DNA of 64,000 nt. It comes from Phallusia fumigata. Its lineage: Eukaryota > Chordata > Ascidiacea > Phlebobranchia > Ascidiidae. Every line of letters begins with the position of its first letter. Within the stretch, counting starts at the first letter, position 1. This document shows, in pieces, positions 37,615 to 53,005 of the stretch. Made by a program: the position numbers and the translations under genes. The stretch lies in the NCBI GenBank assembly GCA_008931825.1, contig QXVZ01032377.1, positions 1 to 64,000 of the forward strand, given 5' to 3'. The notes under the pieces are model-generated. The model was not told the origin of the DNA, made no database searches, and was given only the letters and a program-made list of their open reading frames with translations.

Positions 37615-40600
37615 ATGGAAAGTGCGAGATCACCTGGACAAGATGCTGAGGCTAAAAATGCCCAAAAGACACAACAAAAACTGTCAAGTGAAACTTCTGA
37701 TTCAGACAGGTTTGTTCGTTTAGCATTTGCTATCTTGTGACAAATGAAGATTGTTTTTTCAAACGAAGTATGGCACACACCCTTTTGTCTGACAAAGTCT
37801 TTTAAAGTTGCATCACTGAGGTTATTTATTACATGTTGTTGGATTCGGTGTCACCTTGTGTCTTGCCACAGATTAAGATGATGAGTAAAAGTGCACCAAG
37901 TTTAGATGAAGATTGTTGATACTATATGTGGAATATGAGTTATTGATGCATTGCACAATATTATTTCTGTGTACTAGGACATTTGAAGTAGAATAGCCGG
38001 CTGTTCTAGAATAGTAGTTTTGAATCCAGAATATGAAATCCAAGCCCTATAATAATTTGGGCAGAATGTCATGCAGAATTTTAAGTGACAAAATAACAGT
38101 AAAGGATTGTTTAATTAACTTTAAAAAGCACTCCATGACTTGTATTAGAGGCAACTGTGTAATGTTAGTGATTTATCCAAACAATGTCATGCATTATGAA
38201 TATGTGCGATAGGTGTAAAAAAAGTAAAAGGCAAGTAAAGCAAATTCTATTTTCCACTCTGATGCCATCACAATAATACAAATAAATGAGTTGCAGGATC
38301 TACAAGCATCTGAATTTTTTCTGAGGCTGCAGAAAATAAATTTTGTGGCGATATTCTCATTACTTGTTGCGTCTTTGTATTATTTATTATCACATTAAAC
38401 ACACTGCTAAACATTACTTAAATGGGAAACTAACAATGTTGCATCGGAGTTGTTCCATCTGTGCCATAAGCTCTAATGCAAATGGCAGATGAACTGCGCA
38501 CGCACATTTAACTTTCGAAAAAGAGAGCCATTTTCGAAAAAATATAGGTTCCAAATACCCGATATAAAAGTCAAATTTGGAACTGTCTCATTAGGATTCA
38601 GTATTCTACTTTGAACATCTCTACCGTGTACTTTACATCTGGACAAACACTATGTCCAAACTCAATCACTACCGCTAAAACTTTTTGACAAGTTCTTTTT
38701 AGTTCCATGCTTCAGGACAAATAGACACCTCAATCTCTACTTTTGACAAGTTTCCACATTTAATAAATCTAACAAAAATGATGCGTTTTTTGAATTTTGT
38801 TAAAGCTGAACATTACATACCTTTTTCTTTTGTCTGACCTGACGCTTTTTGTCGAAAATGATTGGTGCTTTTATATGTACACTATATAAATCTGTAAAGC
38901 TGAAAACAAGTGTAATTTTATAGGTGCCCTATATGCCTTGCTACTCCTGATAACAAAGCATTGACAAATGCATGTTTCCATGCATTTTGCTTCAGATGTT
39001 TAAAGGAGTGGTCCAAAGTTAAGGTAGGACAAAATGTATTTGGTATGGTTAAAACTATTTTTTTTGGTATGGTTACAATTGTTCCACAAAATTAATGGTC
39101 TTATTTCTTAGGCAGAATGTCCATTGTGCAAGACACCATTTCGATCGATCATCTATAATATTAAAGATAATGATAACTATGATCAATTTGACGTGCCCGA
39201 CACAAGACAGCAGTTTGTTGAATCCTTGCACCAAAGGTTGTGTAACTTTTTAAAAAAATACCTTTTGTTCCAACCTTATGAAATTGCAGCCATTGCTCAC
39301 TTAGGTTCACTGCATCTGTAACTGAACTGATGATAGCAAATAGTTTCAATGAGTTTCGACAACATGTTCGAGCAAGGCAAGAGAACAACAGAGCTGCCCT
39401 TATTGCATCAACAGATGTGGAGATAATCCGGCAACGACGTTGGTATTATAGAAATGCACAAAGGGTGCGTTTTTATGTTGAAATTATGTTTATTCAGCAA
39501 ATAAAAATTGTATATATTTGGAATAAAAGACAAGTGGGTGCATGGTGTAGAAAATAATTTCTTTCATTGGTTAAAAATAAAATAACATGTAAGTTTTGAT
39601 ATAGGTTTCCAATGTTAACAACAATAAACAGACTCGTGACATTTCATCAAAGTTTTATCGACGGAATCGTCCACAACTGCATCGTCTGGTCCCATGGCTT
39701 CGAAGGGAACTTATAGTTCTATTTGGTGCCAATAACATGTATGGATAAGCTCTTCCATATCCTACTACAGTAAAATTTTAAATTTTTTTAATTTTAAATT
39801 TAGTAAATAGATTTTGTTGTACAACACTTTAAAACTGAGGTACACTTTGCACAGACTTTAATAATTACTTGATAGCAATAGTAAAATGAGCTGCCATAGT
39901 TGCGTAGTTGCACTGGCAGCTATATTCTTTGTATTGACCTGAACTTATAACATACAGGGCACAACAACCATTATAAAACTATTTGTTCATATTGGATAGG
40001 ATTGTCTCTTTCACAAGTAATGTAAAAAGACATAGTTTTTACTAAGATAGGCAAGATTTTTTTACTGAAAAGTTCAGTGAAAAACAAACTGAAGTGACTG
40101 TTGTTGTAGATGATCCAACATGTGTATTAACTGTACAATCCTGTTAATTTAAATTTAAAGTGTGAACAACAGTAATTATACCAGGTTCTCTTAAAACTGG
40201 GGTTTTCATTGCTTCTTGTTTGTAAGTTTGCATATGAACCAATAAAATTGGACTTGTGATGTTGACAGAAATTTTGATGTTCAGGTATATTGTCAATCGA
40301 GTTCGTGACCTGATTATTTCTTGTATCACCACTTGTGGCATAACTTCAGAGGAGTTTTACGATGAAATTCAACCATACTTGCAAAACCAAACTGATCAGT
40401 TCATAAATGAGTTTTTATCTTTTGCTCGCTCGCCCCATGATATCTCATCGTATGACCAGTAAGTATGTGCTTACTGACATTAGCTTTTTATCAACTGCTT
40501 CTCATTTTTCAATATCATGTTTTCAATATTTTTTGTTCAGGAATGTCCGCTATTCTGCCCCAGATTCATCTGAAACATCACAAAGTAAGAAACAGTGTTC

Positions 40601-43600
40601 TGCTTTTCATGAAATGATATGTAATTTTTATACCATTTTTTTGTTTTAAAAAGGATCAACCCAGCAACGTGAACATCGGAATCCATTTATTTGGAATGAT
40701 GCATTGTAGGTTTTTAAACTGGTGTGTTGCCTGTTTTTTCATTTGAAATTGTAGTTTAATGAGGTTTTTACTTAGATTGCCAATTGATCCTCCTCTGGCT
40801 AACGCTGGTCGGCCACGGCACTCATGGAAGAAAAGGAGGTTGGTTTTTTTGTTTTTGATTTTAAAAGCTGCCTAAAAAATGTAAATGGTGTAACACTGTT
40901 GCACTATTTGGTCAACATAATATAGTGCATTCAGTAAAAGTTATTAGAGCAACAGTTCTGCATATTTTGCTTTACTAGTTGTTTATACTAAACATGCAGT
41001 TTGCAATATGATGTTTATCATACATGCAACCTTTTTTGGCAGTTCTTTCTCTTCAAGAATCGCCCACCCAATGCACAAAATAAGAAAACAGCCAAGAGTG
41101 TCCGCCCCCAAGGAGGTGATTGAAATTTCATCTTCCTCAGATGCCAATTGCCAACCAGATATTGCAACTAAAAATGAAGGTGGAGATTCATCTGATGATG
41201 TCATGTTCATTAGGTATTTTTATGCATCCTTCTATGAAGTTGAGACACATATTGTTTTTATTCTCTTTTTACTGTCCAATGTTGGAATGTTTCTCCTTTT
41301 TGGTTAGGAAAAAAATTGCTCCCCCATGCTAAAAATGTTACATTTTTAAAACTCCATTATTCAATAAGTAACATTGCCAGCTCTCTCAAGCAGGCAGACT
41401 AATTGAAATTTTAAATGACTGAACATTTAGTCATTATGGTTTTTTTATTGACAAGCTATTTTAAACATTTCCTACAATGTTACTAAATGTTTTTGGTTTT
41501 TCAAAACATTTTTATTTTCTCTCCCACTGCAAGTACTTTTGACAAAAAATGTTTGACGGATTTGGATGAAACTGTTACAGCTGGTAGATATGGGTTCAGT
41601 ATCCTCTACATCTTGTACATGCACTTTTGGCATGAAATTTTTGGTAGATTTGTATGAAACTTTTACAGCTGACAGATTATGGTCATGGCCATGTGTCATC
41701 AGTTTCATTTAAATAATGTAGTGAATATATATATTCCATATAAATTGAGTGATAGAATATAAGTAATGATAATATTGGAAAAGCCACCCTTCTAGTTGTA
41801 ACTATCACCTTTTTGCATTTTGTTTTTTGCACTCCCTTCTTCAGCGCCCTGAAACTATCCGACAGGGTTTCTTTTGGTGGTTTAATGTCCTGCCGAACCC
41901 CACTCTCTTTCCCTAGAACGAGTGGCAGTATAGGAGACCCCTCAACTGGCCCCACCAATTTTGTTCCTATTTGAAGTTTTCTTTTTTTTCAGCTATGAAA
42001 AACCACCGAGCCAACGTACACCAGATGCATATGTTACAATAAGTTCCAATGATGAAGATGAACCAGGACCAAGTGGATTATCCACTCTTACACAATCACT
42101 ACCTCATCAGTAAGTGCTCGACAGTATTTGCATGGCTTGAAAAATTAAATTGTTTATTCGGACTATGGTTACAATTTTATCGTGGAAACATTGGTCCGCA
42201 ATCAATCAAATCGACACGAGTTTTAGATTTGACGCAATACTGAGCAAGGGAAAGATGAATTTGCTATTCCTAAAAAACATGAAGCAACTTTCTGATGCGT
42301 ACGAATGGTCTTGAAACCAGCAACTGTTTTAAACTATTCAGCAAAACCAAATTAAACAGCACGATATCCACCTTTTGTAATTCGTAAAGTATATATCATC
42401 CCGATTCTGTGGGGAAAGCATTTCGTGTGTTCTTAGTTATTACATCGCAATCAGTTGGGTCAACTGCTTTAAAAAAAATTCGGCTGGCCTAACGTACTTT
42501 CTACTTACTGTTTTTTAGCGATACACTGTCTAGTTCATATGAATCAACCAGTTCCGAGTTTGAACCGACTGTCAGAAGTGTTATTGTTCCAGTAGAACGT
42601 AAGTTGCACTAAGCGTAAACCCTAAAGTAATGTGTTTAAAGATAAAATATGTTCTGATCGATTTTGTAAACAACATTCTGTAAGTTTTATTTTACCAACC
42701 ATGTGTAGTCTGGTTATTAGCAGAGTGTGAAAGCCGGAACAAAACCCTAAACAGAGTTTAATCAATCACATGGTTTTAAAATTATTGTGCTTCTTGGTTT
42801 AATGTTTTTCCATTTATTTCGTCTATAATTACAAATTCTCGAATTGGTAAATAACGTTACAATCACAATTATTTTGATTCTACACATCCTAATAACAAAT
42901 ACAATCATGAATCACATTTAGCTGTTTGTTTATTTCCTCATTATTCGCAAATAAATATAAACCTAGTAGCGACTCAAGACATGCCGTTCCTCTCATTGCA
43001 ATCTCGACATTATCCTGAACCTGAATCGAAAGCGAAGAGCCCCATATAAAAATTTGGCCAAACTCAAACTAGACTTCAACACCTTTTGGACCCAATAAAA
43101 CCGCTATTGAATTAACGAACCGGAAATAACAAAAAGATTTTCACAACTTAATCAGGGGGCATTATAAATAAGCTTTCAATCGCTAGTTAGTTAAATTTTA
43201 ATTGTGGAGTTTGAATGTTGACGTCAAGTTTCAATCGATGACTTTGCATTATTCAGTGCGTTGACCGGGTCCAAAACACGTAAACCAGCTTGGAGAGGCT
43301 AATTTCGTCAAACCTAAACCTTATGTATTAAGTAACCTACCCCGAACCTGAATCAGTTGGCTATACGCTTCGAGACACTTAAAGAGGTTAAGGGTTCAGA
43401 CCTCACATCAAAATTTCACTACTTTATTTTGTTGTCAACTTTTGTCACAGAACCGTCGGGAGCGTCTAATGGAAAGTTGTGCAAAGTAAAAGTGCCAAAA
43501 TATTCATCACATGATCCCTTCATGTCCAGCCGACGATCATCGAAACGAGGCCAGCAGCATTTCTCACACCACAACACTTCAAGTAGTGACATTTACAGCA

Positions 43601-43680
43601 GCAGTGATAACAGCAACTCCCACCACAGACGGCGCCCGAAAAAACGTCGATCAAAAAAACATTCGCGCGGAACTCTATGA
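37615..43680 (+). CDS. TOPORS: TOPORS, RING-type dual ubiquitin/SUMO E3 ligase
   Basis: 514 residues (human about 1045). Nuclear E3 that ubiquitinates and SUMOylates p53 and other targets. C3HC4 RING near the N-terminus (CPICLATP, CFHAFCFRC, CPLCKTPF) is followed by the conserved TOPORS core (RRNRPQLHRLVPWLRRELIV, LFGANN, INEFLSFARSPHDISSYDQ). Two SUMO-interacting-type motifs follow (EVIEISSSSD and YVTISSNDEDEPGPSG), and a short Ser/Arg/Lys/His-rich C-terminus (HHRRRPKKRRSKKHSRG). Exons: 37615-37709, 38924-39023, 39112-39236, 39305-39464, 39605-39738, 40285-40458, 40541-40584, 40654-40705, 40776-40838, 41043-41213, 41993-42109, 42519-42598, 43451-43680; phases agree. The basic tail is much shorter than in vertebrates. 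It lies tail to tail with the LDLa/TSP1 receptor gene. Confidence 0.94.
41540..41690. repeat. Diverged repeat units in TOPORS intron, related to 1160-1240
   Basis: The phrase gat-tt-gatgaaact-ttacag-tg-tagat occurs twice here about 85 bp apart. It recurs in the MAST intron near 1180-1230, so it looks like pieces of one dispersed repeat family. Confidence 0.4.
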
Positions 43681-44704
43681 AGTTGCGTCCGATTTTCCGG
43701 TTGCATTTTCCAAAGGTCGTTTGGCCAATCACAAAGCTGCATTGCTTTGTGCGATTAGTTGGCGCAGTGTCAAAACTAAATTCACTTCAAAAATTCAAAT
43801 CAACAGAGCAACAGCATCTTTAGCTTTTATTATTTACAATAGATCATCAAGGCGAGTAAATACGTGCGGCGTATAAGTAAAAGTGAACTCTGTTGCAACA
43901 ACAATGAACATGTTGTTTAATTTAGCGGGTGGGAAGTGAGTTGATCCCAGCGTCATTCGCTAATTTTGAAAACAACTGAACGAAATTTGGTTCTTGTTTT
44001 TGTATTGTTTTAAATTTTTAGCTGTGCCAATACGTTTTGTTTTTAAGTTGAAATTGTTTTGTATGTTCATTATGCAACTGCTGCGAATTCGTTTCCGGTT
44101 TTGTCCACTTTGTAAATTTGTTCTTGGTTTCAACATTTTATGAATCGTTGTTAAAGAATACGTTAAACACTAGAATATAGTCTTCTTCCACTTCGGTGAA
44201 AACGAAGCTGTACCAGCATTAAATGTCAACAGAGATCTGCAACTATCCATCGGTATTTGTTTTTTCTCGAGCATTTAGTTTCAAACAGTTACATATTTTG
44301 ATCATTTTTCTGCAACATTTTGATAGACAGACCTGAATACAGAATATTTTGGTATATCTTTCTCTTACATCCAAATGACTTGAAATGTTATTTAGCTGTG
44401 ACACTTGTTTTGGTTGAATTGTGCTTATCATTTTGTTCAGTTTAATAAATCGAGTTTTGATACAACCTGCTAGGTTTAGAAATGTTTGCACTAAAATCGT
44501 ATGTACAATCGAACTCCCCCTTGTAAACACTTTACGGACAAAAGTAAAATTGAAGAAAACAAAAGAACTAATAAAAACAACGCCGGTAGTAAAAGTATAA
44601 TACTAAATATAAAATTTGCAATTACTCAAAGTCACATTTTAAACTGCTGTAAACTGCGAATTTGAACTAACACTACTTGTTATTGTTACTAAAGTTTCGC
44701 TACT
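43681..44704. other. Tail-to-tail intergenic interval (3' UTRs)
   Basis: Lies between two stop codons on opposite strands and should contain both 3' UTRs. AT-rich, with no coding signal. Confidence 0.5.
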
Positions 44705-47700
44705 TCAGGTCAAATCAATTTCTTCCTTTTCCAGTTTTCCATAGTCTTCTTGAGGATCACCTGACTTGTGTGAATTCTTTGCTGCAAATAGCGAGTCGTA
44801 CTGAGATCCGTGGGAAAAATCTCCACAAAGCACTTTCTCAGCTGAGCCCAAGTCACTAGACGTATTTTGGGGCGATTTTTCAGGTGAACATGCAGAAATT
44901 TCAAGCTTGGGAGGATTAAACGGAGGTGGCGATATTACAGGTGGGCTCACTAAGGGAGGGGACAGTTCGTTAATGTAGGTCATCAGTTTTTGTTTTGCAT
45001 CGCCGGAACCGAAAGAGTCGCTGTTGTTTTTAAGCATGTTTGCATAGGTTTCGGAATGCGAAGGTGAAATCTCTCCTGAACGTGGATGTTTGTTGACGTT
45101 GTGACTGAAACTAGTTGCCTTTTTCAAGCCATTCTTTCCTTGGATGGGATGCCCTTGTCGGTCCTGCTTCTTCTTAACAACCTTGGTGTATCCTTTTGGC
45201 TTAGTCGGCGTGGTGCGAAACAGGGCTCTCTTTTCGGGCGACGACATTGTTGTGTAGTTTCCTGCAATTAAAGATGTTAACATTTTAGAGAGATGCGAAA
45301 AAAAGATTTCATTGCAAAATGTTCTAATTTCCGGCAAACAAATCGTTTATTCCAGTACGTACCCTGTCTGTCCATCCGGATTTTTTGCGACATTGTGGGG
45401 ACAAGGTATCCGTCGCCATCAAGTGCCTCCATACTTCGAGAGCGCTGAAAGTTGGGAGCAGTGGGCGCTCGTCCAAGTTCTTCCAATGGAAATCGCGATA
45501 TAGTTCGCTGTCGTTCTGGTCCGTTTCGAGAATGACCATCAGGGTTGTTCAAAAACGAATCCAACGAATCAGTTCTTTTAATCATACTAAATTTGGATTC
45601 AGGTCGTGGCTTAACTTTGACATGTTTGGTTTCCGCGTATGGATCGATTTCGAGCGACGTCACTTCTTTGATACTCGAATACCCATCATCAAATAGCGAT
45701 GGGGGTCTGGCTGGTAACGGAGGGGCAAAATACGGGCTTGCTCGAAGCGGTGCGACGTCATCAGACATCGGGCCAACCCTGACGGACGCTGCTGTAAGGT
45801 GTGAGCGTTGGCTGTAGTTGGAAAGCGCTGGAGATTTATTGAACAAACTGTTTTGTGTAGATAGAGCACTGTTAGGTCGGCGTGTACTGGCAACAGCTGG
45901 AGAAGGTTGAAGTCGTGATCCAGCTTGAACTGCCGGCGAAGGTTGGAGATTTTCGTTGTTGTTGTTTTTGGCGTTTCGTTTCCTGTTACTATTCCAACAC
46001 AGATACACAATGCAAAAGAAACCAACCACTACGATAAGAGAAACCAGAGAAATGATTACGATGAGTGTGATCGGAAATGTTGTTGGTTCTTCGCAAACAC
46101 AATTTGATTCATTGGATAATCCGATGCACTGACCTTTAAAAAGACCTGATCATGTACTGTATGTCGGCAACGTCGTGAATAATTTAAGTTTTCTTACCAT
46201 TGACGTTAGTCGTAGCATCCTTGTATGTTACACAATTTCGTGAGCGGTTTCTTTGATCAGGGTTAGAAGATTGAATACCATTGCAAGTACACGATGACCA
46301 AGCAGTCCAAGGCGTCCATGTGTAGCAATTGACCTTATCAAGTAAATTTTGAGGTATCAGTTTTTTTTAAGTTGTAAACATAATATTAAACGTACCTCAT
46401 CAGTACCAGAACTACATTGCTTGGTCCCATCACACACTTGAGACATTTCAATTGTGGAGTCGTTTTGAAGTAGACCATAGCAGTAAAACTGTTGACTTGT
46501 GTGTGTAGGGTAGCAACCTTTTTCATCTGTTCCGTCGATACAGTCTTTTACGCCATCACACACCTTGTGGAAAAAGTAGTCCATATAGTATTTTTTTCAC
46601 ACTTTTGGAGCAAAAATTAAAAAAAAAAACAGTTATCCCTGTGCAAAAATCTTTTATATGACATCTATATGTTTTTAACTTCGTTTGGGCTGTAGGGCTA
46701 CTCGATGAGAAACTTCGATGAGAAACATGTCACGTCGATTGTGTTAAGTTAACATTTCATACCGAAGATTTGTTAACACACTGTGGGACTGTGTTGCACA
46801 AATAGCCAAGACAAACTCCTTCGTAATACTGGCATCCTGTTTCGTCAAATCCATCGGCACAGTTTTTTGTTTGGTCACATATCTGATGAAAAGGAACATA
46901 TTGTAGAAAAAAAAATGCAACCAAGTAATATTTTGGCATCAACAGCAACGCTAAACAAAACTCAATAAAAAACTTTGTAAAATGAGGTGGCTGTCGACGG
47001 AAATTCTTCTTTGCTTTATTGCAGGGCCCTACGATCCATATGGCATCAAGTTTTGCTTATAACCAGCCTATTTGACTTTTTGATCAAACTTTGGGCCGTA
47101 CTGGGTTGACCGTTAAAACGACAAAGCTTCTAAATTTTCTTTTAGCAGTGGTTAACATTAAACATAAATATATTGAACTCACCTCTTTTGCTAGCTATTC
47201 TGTGGCTAAGTCTCAATTTTAAGCATGAAAACAAATCTTTTTTGCAAGATCACCAGCGAAATATATATAGGCCTACTGTAGAAATGAACGAGTTTTTATC
47301 TTCATGTTTACGCCTATAGTTAACGATGCACTTGCAAACCCACCTTTAACAAAAATCTACCGCAATAAACTTAACAATCAGTGTGAAATGGTAATAGACA
47401 TAACTAAAGTTTTTTGACAAAATATAAACTGTGGCACCTTTGATGATATAAAGCACTGCGGTTTATCGGGAATTCCGCATTGAAAAGTTCCATTTCCGCA
47501 CAGCGGTTCCGAACAGTTTTGAAACATTGAGTTGGTTTCATCCGTTCCGTCTCCACAGTCGTTTATACCGTTGCAAACATGCTCACTGCAATACTGATTT
47601 TCTGTGCAAATATTTTTTATGTCAAGGTTTATATGTATAGGACACTGTCAGAAAAACTTACGGTTGGTGCAATTTAATGCCTTTCCAGCGCAAACGTTAC

Positions 47701-48147
47701 AAGATGTGGAAAATTTTCCATTGCAGCATTTTTCATTAGCTTGTGATGACCTGGTCACATATCATATGTTTGCACTTTTCCGAGCGACAAATTACAACGT
47801 TTGGGCCAAACGTAAACATTTAAAAATTAAAAACCAACAGATATAGAAATTGAAAGTTTTTTGTTTCACCTGTCTAAAAAGAGTTTAGTGGTTGTTCCGC
47901 ATTTTACACAAGATGACAAACTGTCGTTGTACTGCAACCATTCCGATGATTCACTAACGTAACACCTACAAGTAAGGTTTTGTAAATAGGTATCTCGAAA
48001 TGGCAGCACTGAGGCGCTTTTGTCATTCAAGACTGAACAAAGTACTCACCAACGCTGAAACGATATTATTCCTTTGCTCATTGGTACAACTGTGAAAAGC
48101 AGCGTTATCGACCAAAAAAGTTTCCAAGGAAGATCTGTTTCAATCAT
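44705..48147 (-). CDS. Single-pass receptor with LDLa repeats, one TSP1 domain and a long proline-rich cytoplasmic tail
   Basis: 732 residues. Signal peptide 1-26 (MIETDLPWKLFWSITLLF); a Cys-containing N-terminal region (WCYVSESSEW; CCNGKFSTSCNVC); about four LDL-receptor class A modules recognised by VCNGINDCGDGTDE, ICDQTKNCADGFDETGC, VCDGVKDCIDGTDEKGC and VCDGTKQCSSGTDE; a TSP1-like module about 246-290 (WTPWTAWSSCTCNG to RNRSRNC); TM about 311-335. The cytoplasmic tail of about 395 residues is Ser/Pro-rich with PPLPARPP and SPPVISPPPFNPP, likely SH3 or WW ligands, and ends EEIDLT. Exons: 48050-48147, 47870-47965, 47662-47750, 47438-47601, 46763-46882, 46396-46563, 46198-46333, 45363-46133, 44705-45261; phases agree, and introns cut most LDLa modules just before the xCDG half. 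I recognise no vertebrate orthologue. It may be an endocytic or adhesion receptor. Confidence 0.88.
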
Positions 48148-48808
48148 TTTATTATTCCACAAGTGCTTTTAAAAAAGAAAAAAATCAAATGGCAACGAGC
48201 AAACATTTGTTTTTATTATGTTAAACAAACACTGTTTGCATTTGTATTTGCTATAAGTTCAATCGGAGAAAGTCTAAACATTTACGTTCTTATTCATTTC
48301 CAAACATCAACCAAAAAAAATTTTTCACTCCCGATAACAAAGAACGCAAATGGGTCCAACAAAGCATATTGACAACGTAAAAACTTTCCGATCTTCCTTA
48401 TAACTGTCTTATCTTCAAACACCACATATGATGAAAGTTTTCTAAAAAGTGCTAGAAGTGCTTATTCATTAACAAACTAAACCAACTCTTTGTAAAGCAC
48501 TGTAGCACCTTGTCTTCGTCCAGATGTTACGCATAACACACAGAAGACGTGATTCAATTGTAAGTGTAGCGAAACATACGTCACATCCGCTTACACTGCA
48601 AAATATCATTTTACTCGAGCGTGAATCAGAAGGTGTATATGTCGTAAGCATTACGTCGCAGTCTGTCATCGTATCTAAGGCAAAGGAAGCCTTACTAACC
48701 TAATCTTGCAGATGTAATGTGTGGTAAATGGCGGGGTTTTAAGACTTTATTCTTTAAACTTAACTGAGGTTGATATAGCTGTACAACATGCCGCCAACAA
48801 CTATTTGT
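48148..48808. other. Intergenic interval, no gene recognised
   Basis: Holds the upstream region of the LDLa/TSP1 receptor and the 3' end of the kringle protease. No further coding sequence seen. Confidence 0.5.
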
Positions 48809-48814
48809 TTTATT
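48809..48814 (-). terminator. Polyadenylation signal AATAAA of the kringle protease gene
   Basis: AATAAA on the minus strand about 48 bp past the stop codon at 48862. Confidence 0.45.
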
Positions 48815-48861
48815 TTTTCATGAATTTGTACCGAGCATCTTATTACACATGCTAGAATTTT

Positions 48862-52209
<3,348 letters not shown>

Positions 52210-53005
52210 TTTATGTATCAAACTTCAAGTGCAAGACTAAAACTGCATCGCAACGGATGTGTTTTGCACCCACTATTTCGGTGACACCCGTTTTAGGTTT
52301 ATTATTTTATGGTTAGTCATTATACCTCCAGGCAGTGCACAAAACTGCAACAGTCTGTGCGTACCAAATACTTTAATTGCCTTTAACGTGGGAATGTAAA
52401 GTTACCGGAAGGACTAAGAAGGCACACAGCCCACCACATCGATAATTTTGTACTTGATGAGTCTCTAACCAATCATTAATCAAAGACTTATTTCGTCGGC
52501 GACTGATTACACCAGATCATTATAGCGTCGTGTCTCGATTTTCATTTATCAGAAACCATCGGCATAGCATATTGATTAACAGCTGACGCTGGCTAATGCA
52601 AAATTAATCCCAGGCTGCGAGCAGAAACGATTGGTAACTCGCCGTCGATACTCTTCACTTTCTTAAAGCAATGCACAAAATCATGGAGCGAAGTAATAAG
52701 ATTTTTATACATTGTATTACGCGCTAAGAAAAAAATGCTGCATATTAAATACACGGGAACATCATGAAGGCATGAATGGGTTTAAGCAATATCAACATCT
52801 ATAATAATTCCGGCAATATTTGGTGCAAGAGAGGAAATTACAAAGGCAAACTAATGGTGTCAATATTTTCGAAGCGATATTTTTTCTAGTGTGTAAAGTC
52901 ACATGTTGTAAATTGTAGTCACAAATATGTTGACATGAAAATAAGTTTTGATAGTCCGAAACGTTTAGGACTCGAAAACAAAAACGCGTTGGAAGACTAA
53001 GGCGA
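52210..53005. other. Intergenic interval, no gene recognised
   Basis: Upstream of the kringle protease and downstream of the latrophilin stop codon. No coding signal; probably promoter and 3' UTR. Confidence 0.5.

Noticed and set aside
43511-43876. Second frame across the last TOPORS exon
   Set aside because: The TOPORS frame has the expected phase and basic tail; the other frame has no support.
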